Positions 9,421-19,186 of a DNA stretch of 64,000 nucleotides are shown one piece after another. The translations under genes and the position numbers were made by a program. Origin of the DNA: Pseudochrobactrum kiredjianiae (GTDB lineage: Bacteria > Pseudomonadota > Alphaproteobacteria > Rhizobiales > Rhizobiaceae); NCBI RefSeq assembly GCF_030362795.1, contig NZ_JAUCBM010000001.1:744001-808000 (forward strand). The letters are read 5' to 3'. The notes beneath the pieces were generated by a model. That model saw only the letters and a program-made list of their open reading frames with translations, searched no databases and was not told the origin of the DNA. How positions within the stretch are numbered: position 1 is the stretch's first letter; every line of letters begins with the position of its first letter.

Positions 9421-10337
9421 TTGTAGCGGATCTCCGGATTTGCGAAGGCATACAGCACATCAACCAGCATATTGATGAAAATGAACTGCAGCGAGAACAA
9501 CAGGATCAGCGCCTGAATGACCGGATAGTCACGATAGGAAACTGAATCGACCAGCAGACGACCAAGACCCGGCCATGAGAACACGCTCTCAACCACAATC
9601 GAACCGCCGAGCAGGAAGCCGAATTGCAGACCGACCATGGTGATGATCGGGATCAGCGCATTGCGCAGCGAGTGTTTCCAGATCACACGGCGTTCCGGTA
9701 CACCTTTGGCGCGCGCAGTGCGGACATAATCTTCACGGGCAATTTCTATGAAGGAAGAGCGGGTGAAACGTGCCATGATTGCCGCAACACCAAGGCCAAG
9801 CGTAAAGGACGGCATGATGAAATGCTGCCAAGTGCCGTAGCCGCCGGTCGGGAACCAACCGAGATGCACGGAAAACAGATTGATAAGCAGAAGGCCGAGC
9901 CAGAAAGGCGGAAAGGAAATCCCGGAAACCGCAATAATCATCCCCGCATAATCCGGCCACTTACCGCGTTTAACAGCGGAGATAACCCCGATCAGCAGGC
10001 CGAGAGCCGTGGACCAGAGCATGGCGAATACGGTGAGCCATACGGTCGGCATCAGGCGGGAGCCGATTTCTTCGGCAACAGTACGGCGGGTTTTCAGCGA
10101 GATGCCGAAGTCGCCCTGTACTGCACGGCTGAAGTAAGTGACAAACTGCTCAGGCAGCGGCTTGTCGAGGCCGAGTGAGGAGCGTACGGCGGCAACGTCT
10201 TGCGGGCTGGCATCAGGACCTGCAACAAGACGGGCAGGATCGCCGGGCAACATATGCACAAAGGCAAAAACGCAGACCATCACCATCAAAATGACGGGGA
10301 CAGTGGCCAACAGCCGTTTGATCAGATAGGCAAACAT
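9417..10337 (-). CDS. gsiC: Peptide/glutathione ABC permease GsiC-like
   Basis: This 306-residue DppB/GsiC-type permease starts '[16 protein letters not shown]', the standard N-terminal membrane anchor. It carries 'MLPGDPARL' near residue 35 and the EAA loop '[24 protein letters not shown]' near residue 195, and ends '[13 protein letters not shown]', typical of DppB. The start at 10337 is preceded by AAGGAAA at good spacing; frame upstream of it has no family match. It follows gsiB after an intercistronic hairpin. Confidence 0.92.
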   Translation of the reverse strand: MFAYLIKRLLATVPVILMVMVCVFAFVHMLPGDPARLVAGPDASPQDVAAVRSSLGLDKPLPEQFVTYFSRAVQGDFGISLKTRRTVAEEIGSRLMPTVWLTVFAMLWSTALGLLIGVISAVKRGKWPDYAGMIIAVSGISFPPFWLGLLLINLFSVHLGWFPTGGYGTWQHFIMPSFTLGLGVAAIMARFTRSSFIEIAREDYVRTARAKGVPERRVIWKHSLRNALIPIITMVGLQFGFLLGGSIVVESVFSWPGLGRLLVDSVSYRDYPVIQALILLFSLQFIFINMLVDVLYAFANPEIRYK

Positions 10338-10358
10338 GGATTTCCTTTCTGAAAAACT

Positions 10359-10385
10359 GTGCTGACCGCATAAAGCGGTCAGCAC
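10359..10385 (-). other. Hairpin between gsiB and gsiC
   Basis: An 11-bp perfect inverted repeat (GTGCTGACCGC with GCGGTCAGCAC, 5-nt loop) fills the gap after the binding-protein gene. Such hairpins commonly protect the upstream mRNA or partly terminate, giving more binding protein than permease. It has no strong T tail. Confidence 0.65.
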
Positions 10386-10401
10386 TCGCTTTCAGATACG
10401 A

Positions 10402-11931
10402 TTATTCAGAGAATGCAGCTTCTTCAAGCAGGAAGCCGCGGTCAGGCAGCATGTAAACGCCTGAGAGGGTTTTGCTTTTAGCTGAAATATTCTGGTTTTC
10501 ACCGAGGAAGATCCAAGGTGCACCTGCCCATGCAACTTTCTGTGCTTCCGCATAGAATTCCGCACGTTTTGCAGGATCTGCCGTGCTGATCGCGCCCTCG
10601 ATTGCAGCGTCAACTTTCGCGTCTTTATAATAAGCTACGTTGAACATTGCAGGCGGGAAGCTCTGGCCGTAAAGCAGCGGACGAATGCCCCAGTCAGCAT
10701 CACCGGTCGAAGCTGACCAGCCGCCATAATACATCTGGACGCTTGCATCTTCTGGCTTTTCAACAGCCCAGATTTTCTGTGCAGCAACACCGGCTTCAAG
10801 CGGCATTACATTCACCTTCACATTGATCTGCGCCAGCTGCTGCTGGATGAACTGAACGGCGCGGATGGCTTCTGTATTGGAGCCTGACCAGATTTCAGTT
10901 TCAAAACCGGCTTCGAGGCCAGCTTCTTTCATCAGCTCTTTGGCTTTATCGACGTTAAAGTCGTAATTGCCGGCTGTAACGTGGAAAGCCAGATTTTTCG
11001 GAATGATCGAGTCTGATGGTTCGCACAGATCATTGTAAACGATTTTACAATAGGTCTTCTTGTCGACAGCATAGTTCAATGCCTGACGAACGCGCACATC
11101 ATCAAAAGGTTTTTTCAAAGTGTTGAGTGCAACATAATACTCAACAATCGACGGGCTTGCGGTTACTTCTACATTCGGGTTCTTTTCCGCAACGACCATC
11201 AGTTCCGGCGGGAAGGAAGGAATGAACTGAGCTTCGCCGGTCTGCAACATAGCAAAGCGGGCACCGGATTCCGGTACGGAACGGATGGTCACGCCGTCAA
11301 CTTTCGGCAGGCCTTCTTTCCAGTAGGTGTCGTTTTTCACGACTTCCAATGTGTCCGCACCCCAATGTTTAAACTTGAACGGGCCGGTGCCGACAGGATT
11401 ACGGTCAATGTCCTTGCCGAATTTTTCCAGAGCGGCAGGCGAAATCATCATCGCACCCGGATGAGCAAGAGACGGGATCATCGCACCGAAAGGCTCTTTG
11501 AGGATCAGCTTAACAGTCGTTGCATCAACGACCTGTACTTCCTTGACCATGGATACGAGGCTGCGGCGGGACAGTTTGTTGTCCGGATTAGCAAGGCGGT
11601 CAATATTGGTTTTAACCGCTGCTGCGTTGAAGTCAGTGCCATCGTGGAACTTTACACCTTCACGCAATTTAATCGTGAATTCGGTGGCATTGTCATTGGC
11701 TTCATAGCTTTCGGCCAGAAGCGGAACAAGTTTCATATCTTTATCAAAGCCGAACAGACCCTGATAGATCAGGCGGATCGAAGTCTGCGACAAGGTATCG
11801 TTGATATTTGTCGGATCCAGACCGGTCAGGTTATTCGGAATGGCAACGGTGAGGGACTTCGCCCAGACAGTGCCTGGCAGCATGACAGCAGCAGCGAGTG
11901 CGGTTGACAGCAGAATTGACTTCAGTTTCAT
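10402..11931 (-). CDS. gsiB: Periplasmic glutathione/peptide-binding protein GsiB-like
   Basis: This 509-residue SBP_bac_5 family protein has a signal peptide of about 26 residues (MKLKSILLSTALAAAVMLPG, cleavage after VWA-K). Typical motifs follow: 'LTVAIPNNLTGLDP', 'TEFTIKLREGVKFHDGTDFNAAAVK', 'NPVGTGPFKFKHW', and 'DVRVRQALNYAVDKK'. The length equals that of E. coli GsiB (512). The start at 11931 has GGAGAG just upstream. It lies between the double ATPase and the two permeases, the normal gsi order. Glutathione as substrate is inferred from gene order; dipeptides are possible. Confidence 0.9.
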   Translation of the reverse strand: MKLKSILLSTALAAAVMLPGTVWAKSLTVAIPNNLTGLDPTNINDTLSQTSIRLIYQGLFGFDKDMKLVPLLAESYEANDNATEFTIKLREGVKFHDGTDFNAAAVKTNIDRLANPDNKLSRRSLVSMVKEVQVVDATTVKLILKEPFGAMIPSLAHPGAMMISPAALEKFGKDIDRNPVGTGPFKFKHWGADTLEVVKNDTYWKEGLPKVDGVTIRSVPESGARFAMLQTGEAQFIPSFPPELMVVAEKNPNVEVTASPSIVEYYVALNTLKKPFDDVRVRQALNYAVDKKTYCKIVYNDLCEPSDSIIPKNLAFHVTAGNYDFNVDKAKELMKEAGLEAGFETEIWSGSNTEAIRAVQFIQQQLAQINVKVNVMPLEAGVAAQKIWAVEKPEDASVQMYYGGWSASTGDADWGIRPLLYGQSFPPAMFNVAYYKDAKVDAAIEGAISTADPAKRAEFYAEAQKVAWAGAPWIFLGENQNISAKSKTLSGVYMLPDRGFLLEEAAFSE

Positions 11932-11950
11932 ATGTCTCTCCTTACACATA

Positions 11951-13828
11951 TTACTTAAAATCGCCGATCGGGTGGCGGGCTACAAAATGGCCGGGTTCCA
12001 CCTCAACCAATGGTTTGACAACAGGCATATCGTCGGGCTTGCGCACCGGACTTGGGATTTCGCCCTCAATCAGCGGTCTGTTGCGATCACGTCGTGACGG
12101 ATCGGCAATTGGCACTGCAGAGAGCAGGCGACGGGTATAGGCATGCTGCGGATTTTCAAAAATCTGACGGCGTGGGCCGATTTCAACGATCTGACCAAGA
12201 TACATCACGGCAACACGGTGCGAGACGCGCTCAACAACTGCCATGTCATGGCTGATGAAAATATAGGACAACCCGCGTTTTTCCTGCAATTCCATCATCA
12301 GGTTGATGACCTGCGCCTGAATGGAAACGTCGAGCGCTGCCACAGCTTCATCCGTAATCAGGATATCCGGATCACCGGCAAGGGCGCGGGCAATGCAGAT
12401 ACGCTGGCGCTGGCCGCCGGAGAACTGATGCGGATAGCGGCGTGCATGTTCCGGCTGCATGCCGACATCGCGCAGCAATTGCATCACACGGGCTTCAATC
12501 TCATCGCCCTTGGCGAGGCCGTGGGTAATCAGCGGCTCGGCAATGGAAAAGCCGACGGTCAGGCGCGGATCGAGTGAGGCAAACGGATCCTGAAACACAT
12601 ATTGAATTTTGCGGCGAATGCTAAGTTTCTCCGCGCCGCTCAGCTTGAAGATATCTTTGCCGCGATAGTGTACAGAGCCGGAAGTGGCTTCCTGCAACAT
12701 CATTAGCGTGCGGCCGGTGGTGGATTTACCGCAACCGGATTCACCGACGAGCGCCAGTGTTTCGCCCTGACGCAGATCAAAATTGACCTGCTCTACAGCA
12801 TGAACACGACCGGTCAGCTTGGAGAAAAAACCCCGCCGGATATCAAAACGGGTAACCAGATTTTGCACTTTCAGCACTGGTTCAGCGGATTTGATCGTAT
12901 CTTGCGGCGGCGATATTTCAAATTCAGCAGGTTTGCCGTCGGCATGATCGGCTTTAAGCATCGGGAAGCGACGCGGCAGATCTTCACCATTGAGCGCACC
13001 AAGGCGTGGTACGGCGGCCTGCAAAGCGCGGGTATAAGGATGCTGCGGTGCTTTGAAGATATCTTCAACCGTGCCTTCTTCCACTTTTTCACCATGGCGC
13101 ATAACGAGAACGCGGTCAGCCACTTCTGCCACCACACCCATATCATGGGTGATGAACAGCACGGCCATGCTCATCTCTTCCTGCAACAGGCGGATAAGAC
13201 GCAAAATCTGTGCCTGAATGGTCACGTCAAGCGCTGTGGTCGGCTCGTCGGCGATCAACAGTTTCGGCTTGCAGGACAATGCCATTGCTATCATCACACG
13301 CTGGCGCATACCGCCGGATAGCTGATGCGGGTGACGATCGAGCAGGCGGGCGGCGTCCGGAATGCGGACTTTTTCCAACATGCGCAGGGCTTCAGCGCGA
13401 GCTTCTGCGGCTGAGCAATTCTGGTGCAGGCGCACGGCTTCGGCAATCTGTTCGCCAACGGTAAAAACCGGATTGAGCGAGGTCATCGGCTCCTGAAAGA
13501 TCATGGCAATATCATTGCCGCGAATTTTTTCCATCGCCTTCAGCGAGTATTTGGTGAGATCGGTGGTCACGCCGTCATTGCCGGTAAAATGAATGCCGCC
13601 TTCGGTGATCTTGCCGCCGCCGCTTTCCACCAACCGCATAATAGCCAGCGAGGTTACGGATTTACCCGAACCGGATTCACCGACCACGGCCAGTGTTTCT
13701 CCGGCTTTAATCTCGAAAGACAGATTCTTAACCGCACGGAATGTGCTTTCATCACCTTTGAAATCAACGCTGATATTCTCAACACGGATAACCGGTGCTG
13801 CTTGCGGGTTACTCGGCTTCACTGACAT
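11951..13828 (-). CDS. gsiA: Double-ATPase ABC protein GsiA-like
   Basis: The 625 residues contain two complete nucleotide-binding domains fused in one chain, as in GsiA (about 620 residues). The first has GESGSGKS near residue 45, LSGGMRQR and [11 protein letters not shown]. The second has GESGCGKS near residue 350, FSGGQRQR and [11 protein letters not shown]. Each is followed by an oligopeptide C-terminal segment ('[12 protein letters not shown]', '[12 protein letters not shown]'). The start at 13828 lies 20 bp inside the end of the rpiR gene and has GAGGA upstream, indicating translational coupling. It powers GsiB/C/D uptake. Confidence 0.92.
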   Translation of the reverse strand: MSVKPSNPQAAPVIRVENISVDFKGDESTFRAVKNLSFEIKAGETLAVVGESGSGKSVTSLAIMRLVESGGGKITEGGIHFTGNDGVTTDLTKYSLKAMEKIRGNDIAMIFQEPMTSLNPVFTVGEQIAEAVRLHQNCSAAEARAEALRMLEKVRIPDAARLLDRHPHQLSGGMRQRVMIAMALSCKPKLLIADEPTTALDVTIQAQILRLIRLLQEEMSMAVLFITHDMGVVAEVADRVLVMRHGEKVEEGTVEDIFKAPQHPYTRALQAAVPRLGALNGEDLPRRFPMLKADHADGKPAEFEISPPQDTIKSAEPVLKVQNLVTRFDIRRGFFSKLTGRVHAVEQVNFDLRQGETLALVGESGCGKSTTGRTLMMLQEATSGSVHYRGKDIFKLSGAEKLSIRRKIQYVFQDPFASLDPRLTVGFSIAEPLITHGLAKGDEIEARVMQLLRDVGMQPEHARRYPHQFSGGQRQRICIARALAGDPDILITDEAVAALDVSIQAQVINLMMELQEKRGLSYIFISHDMAVVERVSHRVAVMYLGQIVEIGPRRQIFENPQHAYTRRLLSAVPIADPSRRDRNRPLIEGEIPSPVRKPDDMPVVKPLVEVEPGHFVARHPIGDFK

Positions 13829-14720
13829 CCGTGGTCCTCGTCTTGGACTGCGGATGAGTTTTATCATCCGCATAAAAATAGGGCATAAGAAAGCGTGTTC
13901 GTGCAACAGCATCGGACACGCTTTGATGATGAGCCGCCAGAATGGCGAGAATGGTTTCAAAAGCGGCAATTGCCGCAATACCGGAACTGTGCAGAACCGG
14001 ATGTTCTGCCGGAATGAAAATCTGTTCGTGGCTGAGCGCAGCGAGCGGTGAATGAGTGCCGTCAGTAATCGCAATACAATAGGTGCCGCGACCGCGCGCC
14101 ATTTTCATAAAATCGACTGTAGCCTGCGAGTAGCGCGGCAGTCCCATCGCAATCAGCAGATCTTCAGGGCCGAGACCGGCGATTTTTAATGCCACACGTT
14201 CCATGCCGCAGTCGCCAGTCAGCATGACTTGAGCGCGGCTGAAAGGCAGCAGCCTGTCGGCAAAAAGTTGCAGGAGATTGCCGCTGACGCCAAAGCCTAA
14301 AAAGGCAATACGTTGCGCATTGAGAATGCGCATGGCTGCGCTCTCCCAGACCGGATTGTCGGCCTGCTGTGCTACGTTTTTTAACAGTTCAAGGGCATTG
14401 GCAAAGGAGTCTTCCACCACGCGTTTTGGCGGATTATGACGGGCGCGATCGACATTTTCGACCGGCTTCAGCAGAGCCTGATAGCCCTGAACCGCATGCG
14501 TGCGAAACTCGGTATAACCATTGAGGCCAAGGGCTTTGACAAAGCGGGTAATCGTTGCTGTTGAGGTTTCAGTCGCTGAAGCCAGCTCTTCAATACCCAT
14601 TGTGGCAACGGGAAAAGGATTGGTCAGCACATAATCAGCAATCTTCTGCTGATTAATAGTCAAACGTATCCACTGTGCTTCGATCAGCGCCGGCAGGTTC
14701 AACGATTCTTTCCCCCTCAA
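13809..14720 (-). CDS. RpiR-family transcriptional regulator (HTH + SIS domain)
   Basis: This 303-residue regulator has an N-terminal HTH_6 domain (about 5-80: '[16 protein letters not shown]', '[22 protein letters not shown]') and a C-terminal sugar-isomerase (SIS) domain (about 120-260: '[21 protein letters not shown]', '[22 protein letters not shown]'). It is the first gene of the gsi operon and probably its regulator. The proposed start is TTG at 14720, with GGGAG about 4 nt upstream; a second TTG six codons further in, behind GAGGGGGAAAG, is a real alternative. An RpiR regulator on a peptide/glutathione importer is not the E. coli arrangement. Confidence 0.85.
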   Translation of the reverse strand: MRGKESLNLPALIEAQWIRLTINQQKIADYVLTNPFPVATMGIEELASATETSTATITRFVKALGLNGYTEFRTHAVQGYQALLKPVENVDRARHNPPKRVVEDSFANALELLKNVAQQADNPVWESAAMRILNAQRIAFLGFGVSGNLLQLFADRLLPFSRAQVMLTGDCGMERVALKIAGLGPEDLLIAMGLPRYSQATVDFMKMARGRGTYCIAITDGTHSPLAALSHEQIFIPAEHPVLHSSGIAAIAAFETILAILAAHHQSVSDAVARTRFLMPYFYADDKTHPQSKTRTTDVSEAE

Positions 14721-14810
14721 ATCTCTCCCGAAAAAATTCTTATCAAAAATGATTCCATATGAAAATCTTTTTCATATCGTGTGACAAAATATCTTTTCTA
14801 TATAGCAGAA

Positions 14811-14850
14811 TAAAAATAGGCCGCTGTTCCGGTCAGAGGAGCAGCGGCCT
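14811..14850 (-). terminator. Terminator after the MocR-type gene
   Basis: On the minus strand, AGGCCGCTG pairs with CAGCGGCCT (9 bp, 15-nt loop) and is followed by ATTTTTATT. It lies between the MocR-type gene and the rpiR promoter region, so it insulates the gsi operon. Confidence 0.75.
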
Positions 14851-14892
14851 GAGGCGGGGAATTCGTAAGGAAATGATAATCTTGTTATAGTT

Positions 14893-16329
14893 TCAGGGCT
14901 TTGAACGAACCAGCATCTGGATAGAACGGGATAATTCTGCCTCATTCAGACTGGCAAAACCCAGACGAAACGCATTTGTTGCATTGGCTTTATCCAGTTC
15001 AAAATGCGCACCTGCTAAAACAGAGAGGCCAGATCGGGATGCATTTTCAGCCCATTGCTGAGCATCAAGACCGCGATTGAGCCGGAACCAGACGGCCAGA
15101 CCACCGGCGGGTAATGAAAACCGTCCGCAATCACCGAGCAAATTATTCAGTTGTCCGGCCAGAAAATCGCGCCTTGCATGATAAATCCGGCGGGCTTTGC
15201 GTGCATGGCGTTTAATCGTACCATCCGCCAGCAGATCACTGAGTGCCAGTTCCAGCGGCAGGTCGCCTTGCCGGTCAATCGCCTCACGATGGCGGATCAT
15301 GCGACGGAGAATATCTGCGGGCGCAACTGCATAGCCAATGCGAATACCGGGCGCCAAAACTTTGGACAGGGAGCCGAGATAAATGATCGGCAGTTCTTTG
15401 CCGGAGCGCGCGATCAGCGGCAGAACAGGGCGACCGTCATAGCGGTATTCATTATCATAATCATCTTCGATAATCACCAGACCATAGCGCTGAGCGATAT
15501 CAAACAGCCGCAACCGTCTGGCAGCTCCCAGCGTGACTGTTGTCGGATATTGATGATGCGGCGTCAGGTAAACGGCTCTGAGGTACGGTTCCTGTTGAGC
15601 AAGCTTTTCAAGTGCATCCACATCAATGCCGCCGTCATCAACCGGCACACCAAGAATATCGGCGCCTGCTGCACGAAAGGCTGACCATGCCAGCGGATAA
15701 CCGGTACGTTCCACGGCGATTTTAGTGCCGGGCTCGACCACCGCTTTTGCCGCCAGAAACAAGGCCATCTGGCTGCCTCTGGTGATCATAATATCTTTTT
15801 CAGTGGCAACAAGTCCGCGCTCGACATTGAGATAGGATATGAGCGTTTCCCGCAGCGATCTGTTGCCGGACGGATCGCTCTGAGCACTGCCAAGGATAAA
15901 ATTAGTGTTGGTCAGCGCACGGCGAAAAGCTTGGGCAAAGGCGGTTGTCGGCAGCAATCGTGCATCCGGTGCGCCGTCAGAGAATTTGAGCGCAATGTAA
16001 GGCATGTTATTATTGACCGGTAGAGGTTGCTGCGTTGTGGTTGCGTTTTTACCCTGTGCTGAAACATCCGGCAGATCACGGGCGACGAAAGTGCCGCGTG
16101 ATGGTTCCGCTGCCAGCCAGCCTTGCATCGTTAGTTCATGATAGGCTGCATCAACTGTGTTGCGATTGAGTTTGAGGGTTTGAGCCAAAGAGCGCGTGCC
16201 GGGTAAGGGTGAACCCGGTTTCAGGCGGCCACGTTCAATCTCACCGATAATCGAGCGGGCAAGCGCCAGAAAAATCGGCTCCCGATCTCTGGCAAAAACT
16301 TCAAGGGCAAATGCGGTGCTTTTTCTCAT
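14893..16329 (-). CDS. MocR/PdxR-type regulator (GntR HTH fused to aminotransferase-like domain)
   Basis: This 478-residue fusion has an N-terminal winged HTH (about 10-75: 'PIFLALARSIIGEIERGRLKPGSPLPGTRSLAQTLKLNRNTVDAAYHEL') and a class I/II aminotransferase fold ('LTPHHQYPTTVTLGAARR', 'IIEDDYDNEYRYDGRP', and the PLP Lys in 'YLGSLSKVLAPGIRIGY'). Members use PLP or a PLP adduct as effector, and PdxR controls vitamin B6 synthesis. The start was chosen at 16329 because it puts the HTH at the usual distance; an upstream ATG at 16389 has no clear ribosome site. No pdxS/T or other obvious target lies next to it. Confidence 0.87.
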   Translation of the reverse strand: MRKSTAFALEVFARDREPIFLALARSIIGEIERGRLKPGSPLPGTRSLAQTLKLNRNTVDAAYHELTMQGWLAAEPSRGTFVARDLPDVSAQGKNATTTQQPLPVNNNMPYIALKFSDGAPDARLLPTTAFAQAFRRALTNTNFILGSAQSDPSGNRSLRETLISYLNVERGLVATEKDIMITRGSQMALFLAAKAVVEPGTKIAVERTGYPLAWSAFRAAGADILGVPVDDGGIDVDALEKLAQQEPYLRAVYLTPHHQYPTTVTLGAARRLRLFDIAQRYGLVIIEDDYDNEYRYDGRPVLPLIARSGKELPIIYLGSLSKVLAPGIRIGYAVAPADILRRMIRHREAIDRQGDLPLELALSDLLADGTIKRHARKARRIYHARRDFLAGQLNNLLGDCGRFSLPAGGLAVWFRLNRGLDAQQWAENASRSGLSVLAGAHFELDKANATNAFRLGFASLNEAELSRSIQMLVRSKP

Positions 16330-16434
16330 CACAAACCTAAACTGGTATGGGGCCTGAACTGATAAAGGTAATGACATTGCCTGCCGCATGATAGCGGTTT
16401 GCAGATGATGACGGAATACGAATTTGGACGCTAC

Positions 16435-17112
16435 TCAGCCTTGCAGACGGCGCGACCAGTCTTCAACCTTGCGCGAAGCAAGACGTTTGATCGCATAATC
16501 CCGCCAGTTCTGCGCCAGATGTTCGAGTTCTGCCATCACTGATAATTCTGCCAAGTTCATCGTATCAACATAGAGCAGATGCCATGCTTTGCGAATTGTC
16601 CATTCCGGCGAGGGACGCTCAATCCGTTGCAATGTGTCACCGGCTTTGACATTGCCTTCCTGCAATACACGATAATACCAGCCGGTGCGGCCGCTGCGTT
16701 GCACGCGCAAAGCCATATCACCGGTGTCAAAGCGGATATTCAGCTTCCAGCAAGGCTGGCGTCCCTGACTGACCTGAATAACAGCATCACCGGCCTGAAA
16801 AATATCGCCGATTGCCACTGTTTCTTCAGTCAGTCCGGTGGTGGAGAGATTTTCACCGAATGCACCGGCATGGTTCAGAATAGTGCGTTCACCGATTTCC
16901 TGTTTCCAGCCGTCATAATGGTCATAGGCATAATGATGAACGGCTTTTTCCGGCCCGCCGTGATTTTTGCGGTCGCCTTGCGCGTCTTTGATAAAGCCTT
17001 CACTTCCGAGCCAATTTTTGCCGGTGGATGGCAGCTTGTTAATCGCGCTGGGCGCGGCACGCGGCCCCAGCGGGGCGATAGAACCGGTTAGTATTGTATC
17101 AATGACTGTCAT
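16435..17112 (-). CDS. YiiM-type MOSC domain protein
   Basis: The 225 residues match the YiiM family, a MOSC domain plus a C-terminal three-helix part, which act in molybdenum-cofactor-dependent N-hydroxylated-base reduction in E. coli. Visible motifs: 'DRKNHGGPEKAVHHYAYDHY' (about 45-65), 'GAFGENL' (about 83-89), and the Moco-binding Cys in 'VSQGRQPCWKLNIRF' (near residue 120). The C-terminal part is helical ('AWHLLYVDTMNLAELSVMAEL'). It is a single gene on its own, between the MocR-type gene and tRNA-Cys. Confidence 0.9.
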   Translation of the reverse strand: MTVIDTILTGSIAPLGPRAAPSAINKLPSTGKNWLGSEGFIKDAQGDRKNHGGPEKAVHHYAYDHYDGWKQEIGERTILNHAGAFGENLSTTGLTEETVAIGDIFQAGDAVIQVSQGRQPCWKLNIRFDTGDMALRVQRSGRTGWYYRVLQEGNVKAGDTLQRIERPSPEWTIRKAWHLLYVDTMNLAELSVMAELEHLAQNWRDYAIKRLASRKVEDWSRRLQG

Positions 17113-17142
17113 GAGCTGAATTCTCTGAAGTACAATGTAAAC

Positions 17143-17182
17143 CCATCTCTGACCAATAGACGTCGCTATTGGTCAGAGATGG
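17143..17182 (-). terminator. Long perfect hairpin overlapping the tRNA-Cys 3' end
   Basis: A 17-bp perfect inverted repeat has arms at 17143-17159 and 17166-17182 and a 6-nt loop. The promoter-proximal arm begins with the tRNA's own CCA end (17180-17182). It probably terminates the tRNA transcript and marks the site of 3' processing, although there is no long T run. Confidence 0.65.
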
Positions 17183-17253
17183 AGGCCGACCTTGGATTTG
17201 AACCAAGCTGTACGGATTTGCAATCCGTTGCGTAACCGCTCCGCCATTCGGCC
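17180..17253 (-). tRNA. tRNA-Cys (GCA anticodon)
   Basis: The minus strand folds as a 74-nt cloverleaf. The acceptor arm GGCCGAA pairs with GTCGGCC apart from the last pair; the anticodon loop TTGCAAA (window 17217-17223) sits on a 5-bp stem ACGGA/TCCGT; the T-arm has GGTTCAAATCC. The discriminator base is U73 before an encoded CCA, the known identity element for cysteinyl-tRNA synthetase. Confidence 0.96.
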
Positions 17254-17326
17254 TGATCTGAAGATACTTAAAAAGGTTGCAAAATCCGGGAGGATATTTG
17301 TTGAAACCGTCTCCTGAATAGGGCTG

Positions 17327-17352
17327 AACCGGATCAAATGAATGATCCGGTT
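17327..17352. other. Hairpin downstream of the LysR gene
   Basis: AACCGGATCA (17327-17336) and TGATCCGGTT (17343-17352) form a 10-bp perfect stem with a 6-nt loop, 36 bp beyond the LysR stop. The T-rich side is on the plus strand, so its role as the LysR terminator is uncertain. Confidence 0.5.
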
Positions 17353-17387
17353 TGTATAATTTTACTAGGCCGGTATGAAGTCTAAAC

Positions 17388-18344
17388 TCAGCGATAAGTG
17401 CGTTCTTCCAGTGATGTATTGCGCAACATTTCGGCCATCATCCGTATAAAAGCAGCCTCTGCAGGATTGAGACTGCGGCGCGGATTATAGACAAAATGAA
17501 TATCAATCGCGGGCAGATCATCCTGTGGTGGCAAAGTCCAGAGCAGGCCTGCATCCACTTCACGGCTGGCAATATGAACCGGCAGGGCACCGATCCCCAG
17601 CCCCTGAATAATCATCCGGCTGACTTCCGGCAGATTGGCTGAAACACCGCGTGGTTCGGAGTGTAGATGAACCCGTTCACGCAATTGCCGCACCAGAAAC
17701 AGCGGGCCGTTTTCAATTTCCGTCTGGAAGGAAACTGACTGTTTGCCGGAGAGGTCTTCTGGTTTGATATTTGTACGGCCGAACAGCTCATGACTGATAC
17801 CGCAGAACAGGCCGAAAAACTCGCGATAGAGAATGCTTGCCTCTAGTGAGGGGTCATCCTCACGCATCAGACACACACCGAAAGTGGCCTGATTTTGCCG
17901 GACACGGCTCAGAACATCGGCACTTTCAGTCACAGCAATCGAATAGGTTGCTTCGGGATAAGTCCGGCTGAACTGCTGCAGGATCGCATCAAAATGCGGG
18001 CAGGTGACATGGCTGGTCATAGCAATGGAAATATGGCCGGTGACCAGGCTTTCTGCAGCGGCCATCAGGCTCGGAATACGTGAAATCGAGCCAAAGAGCA
18101 GGTGGCTTTCGCGATAGAGCGTTTCGCCCGCTGTGGTCAAGGCAAAATGGCCGGGTCTGCGGTCAAGCAACCGTTTTTCAACCGTGTCTTCAAGGCGTTT
18201 GAGCGCACTGCTGACGGTGGGTTGGCTCAGGTTCAGAAATTCTGCCGCACGGGTGATACCGCCCTGTTCCACAACGATGGTGAAAGTGCGCAACAGGTTC
18301 CAGTCCAGCCGCCATAAAAAGCGTTCTTCATAGGTGCGCATCAT
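17388..18344 (-). CDS. LysR-family regulator, divergent to the CoA-transferase operon
   Basis: This 318-residue regulator has an N-terminal winged HTH ('LDWNLLRTFTIVVEQGGITRAAEFLNLSQPTVSSALKRLE', about 15-55) and a LysR substrate-binding domain of periplasmic-binding fold. It is transcribed away from the CoA-transferase genes across a gap of about 150 bp, the classic LysR arrangement, so it likely controls that operon in response to a pathway metabolite. The start was set at an ATG preceded by AGGA; an adjacent in-frame ATG at 18341 is equally possible. The C-terminus is rich in Pro/Asn-Pro-Arg, as in other LysR proteins. Confidence 0.88.
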   Translation of the reverse strand: MMRTYEERFLWRLDWNLLRTFTIVVEQGGITRAAEFLNLSQPTVSSALKRLEDTVEKRLLDRRPGHFALTTAGETLYRESHLLFGSISRIPSLMAAAESLVTGHISIAMTSHVTCPHFDAILQQFSRTYPEATYSIAVTESADVLSRVRQNQATFGVCLMREDDPSLEASILYREFFGLFCGISHELFGRTNIKPEDLSGKQSVSFQTEIENGPLFLVRQLRERVHLHSEPRGVSANLPEVSRMIIQGLGIGALPVHIASREVDAGLLWTLPPQDDLPAIDIHFVYNPRRSLNPAEAAFIRMMAEMLRNTSLEERTYR

Positions 18345-18493
18345 TAATCCTATCAATGATGATGATTATGTTTATCTGTTTGCGCTATGGTTGCCGCAGT
18401 GTCAAGATTTGTCAAGAAAGCCGTTTTGAAGCTTTTGAGCGAGGGGCAAAGGTGGCGTTTACGCGCCTTTGTAGCAATAACTGGATGGTCTGA

Positions 18494-19186
18494 ATGACAC
18501 TACCCGACAAAATCGGTCTGATGGAGGACGCGATCTCTGAAATCAGGGATGGCGCTGTGGTGATGCTGGGTGGTTTCGGAGTGCCCGGAACGCCGTTTTG
18601 CCTGATTAAAGAGCTGGTGCGGCAGGGTGCGCGTGGCCTGACAATCATCAAAAATGATGCCAATGAAGCCGGTATGGGGGTCGATTGGCTGCTTGAAAAC
18701 GGGCAGGTGGAAAAGCTCATTGCCAGCCATATCGGGCTGAACCCCACTGCCGTGCAGCTGATGAATGAAGGTCGCATCAAGGTTGAATTTGTGCCGCAGG
18801 GTATTCTCGCTGAGCGTATCCGTGTGGCTGGTGCCGGTCTGATGGGTTTTGTAACTGATATCGGTATCGGCACGCCTTTGGCCGAAGGCAAACCGCAGAT
18901 CACGATCGGCGGTGAGACAGGTGTGCTGGAGACGGCGCTGAAAGCAGATTTTGCACTGCTCCATGCCGAAAAATCTGACCCGTTCGGCAATCTGCTCTTT
19001 GCTGCAACAGCGCGCAATTTCAATCCGCTAATGGCTATGGCTGCCGATAAAACCATTGTTGAAGCAGAACAGGTTGTGCCGTTCGGGCAGATTGCACCAG
19101 ACGCTGTGCATTTGTCCGGTGCCTTTGTGGATCATGTGGCGGAACTGGGCGAATTGCCGGAGGTCTATGATGTCATCAGACGCTAA
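18494..19186 (+). CDS. 3-oxoacid CoA-transferase, subunit A
   Basis: This 230-residue alpha subunit (AtoD/PcaI/ScoA type) transfers CoA from succinyl-CoA or acetyl-CoA to a 3-oxo acid. Motifs: 'DGAVVMLGGFGVPGTP' near residue 20 (the glycine-rich CoA loop) and 'GGETGVLETAL.ADFALLHAEKSDPFGN' near residue 135-165. Its end overlaps the start of subunit B by 17 bp. The neighbouring thiolase suggests breakdown of a 3-oxo acid to acyl-CoA fragments, but the true substrate (acetoacetate, 3-oxoadipate or other) cannot be told from sequence. Confidence 0.9.
   Translation: MTLPDKIGLMEDAISEIRDGAVVMLGGFGVPGTPFCLIKELVRQGARGLTIIKNDANEAGMGVDWLLENGQVEKLIASHIGLNPTAVQLMNEGRIKVEFVPQGILAERIRVAGAGLMGFVTDIGIGTPLAEGKPQITIGGETGVLETALKADFALLHAEKSDPFGNLLFAATARNFNPLMAMAADKTIVEAEQVVPFGQIAPDAVHLSGAFVDHVAELGELPEVYDVIRR

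Noticed and set aside
18340-18360. ATCATT...AATGAT inverted pair at the LysR start
   Set aside because: The arms are short and overlap the start codons; chance is a good explanation.
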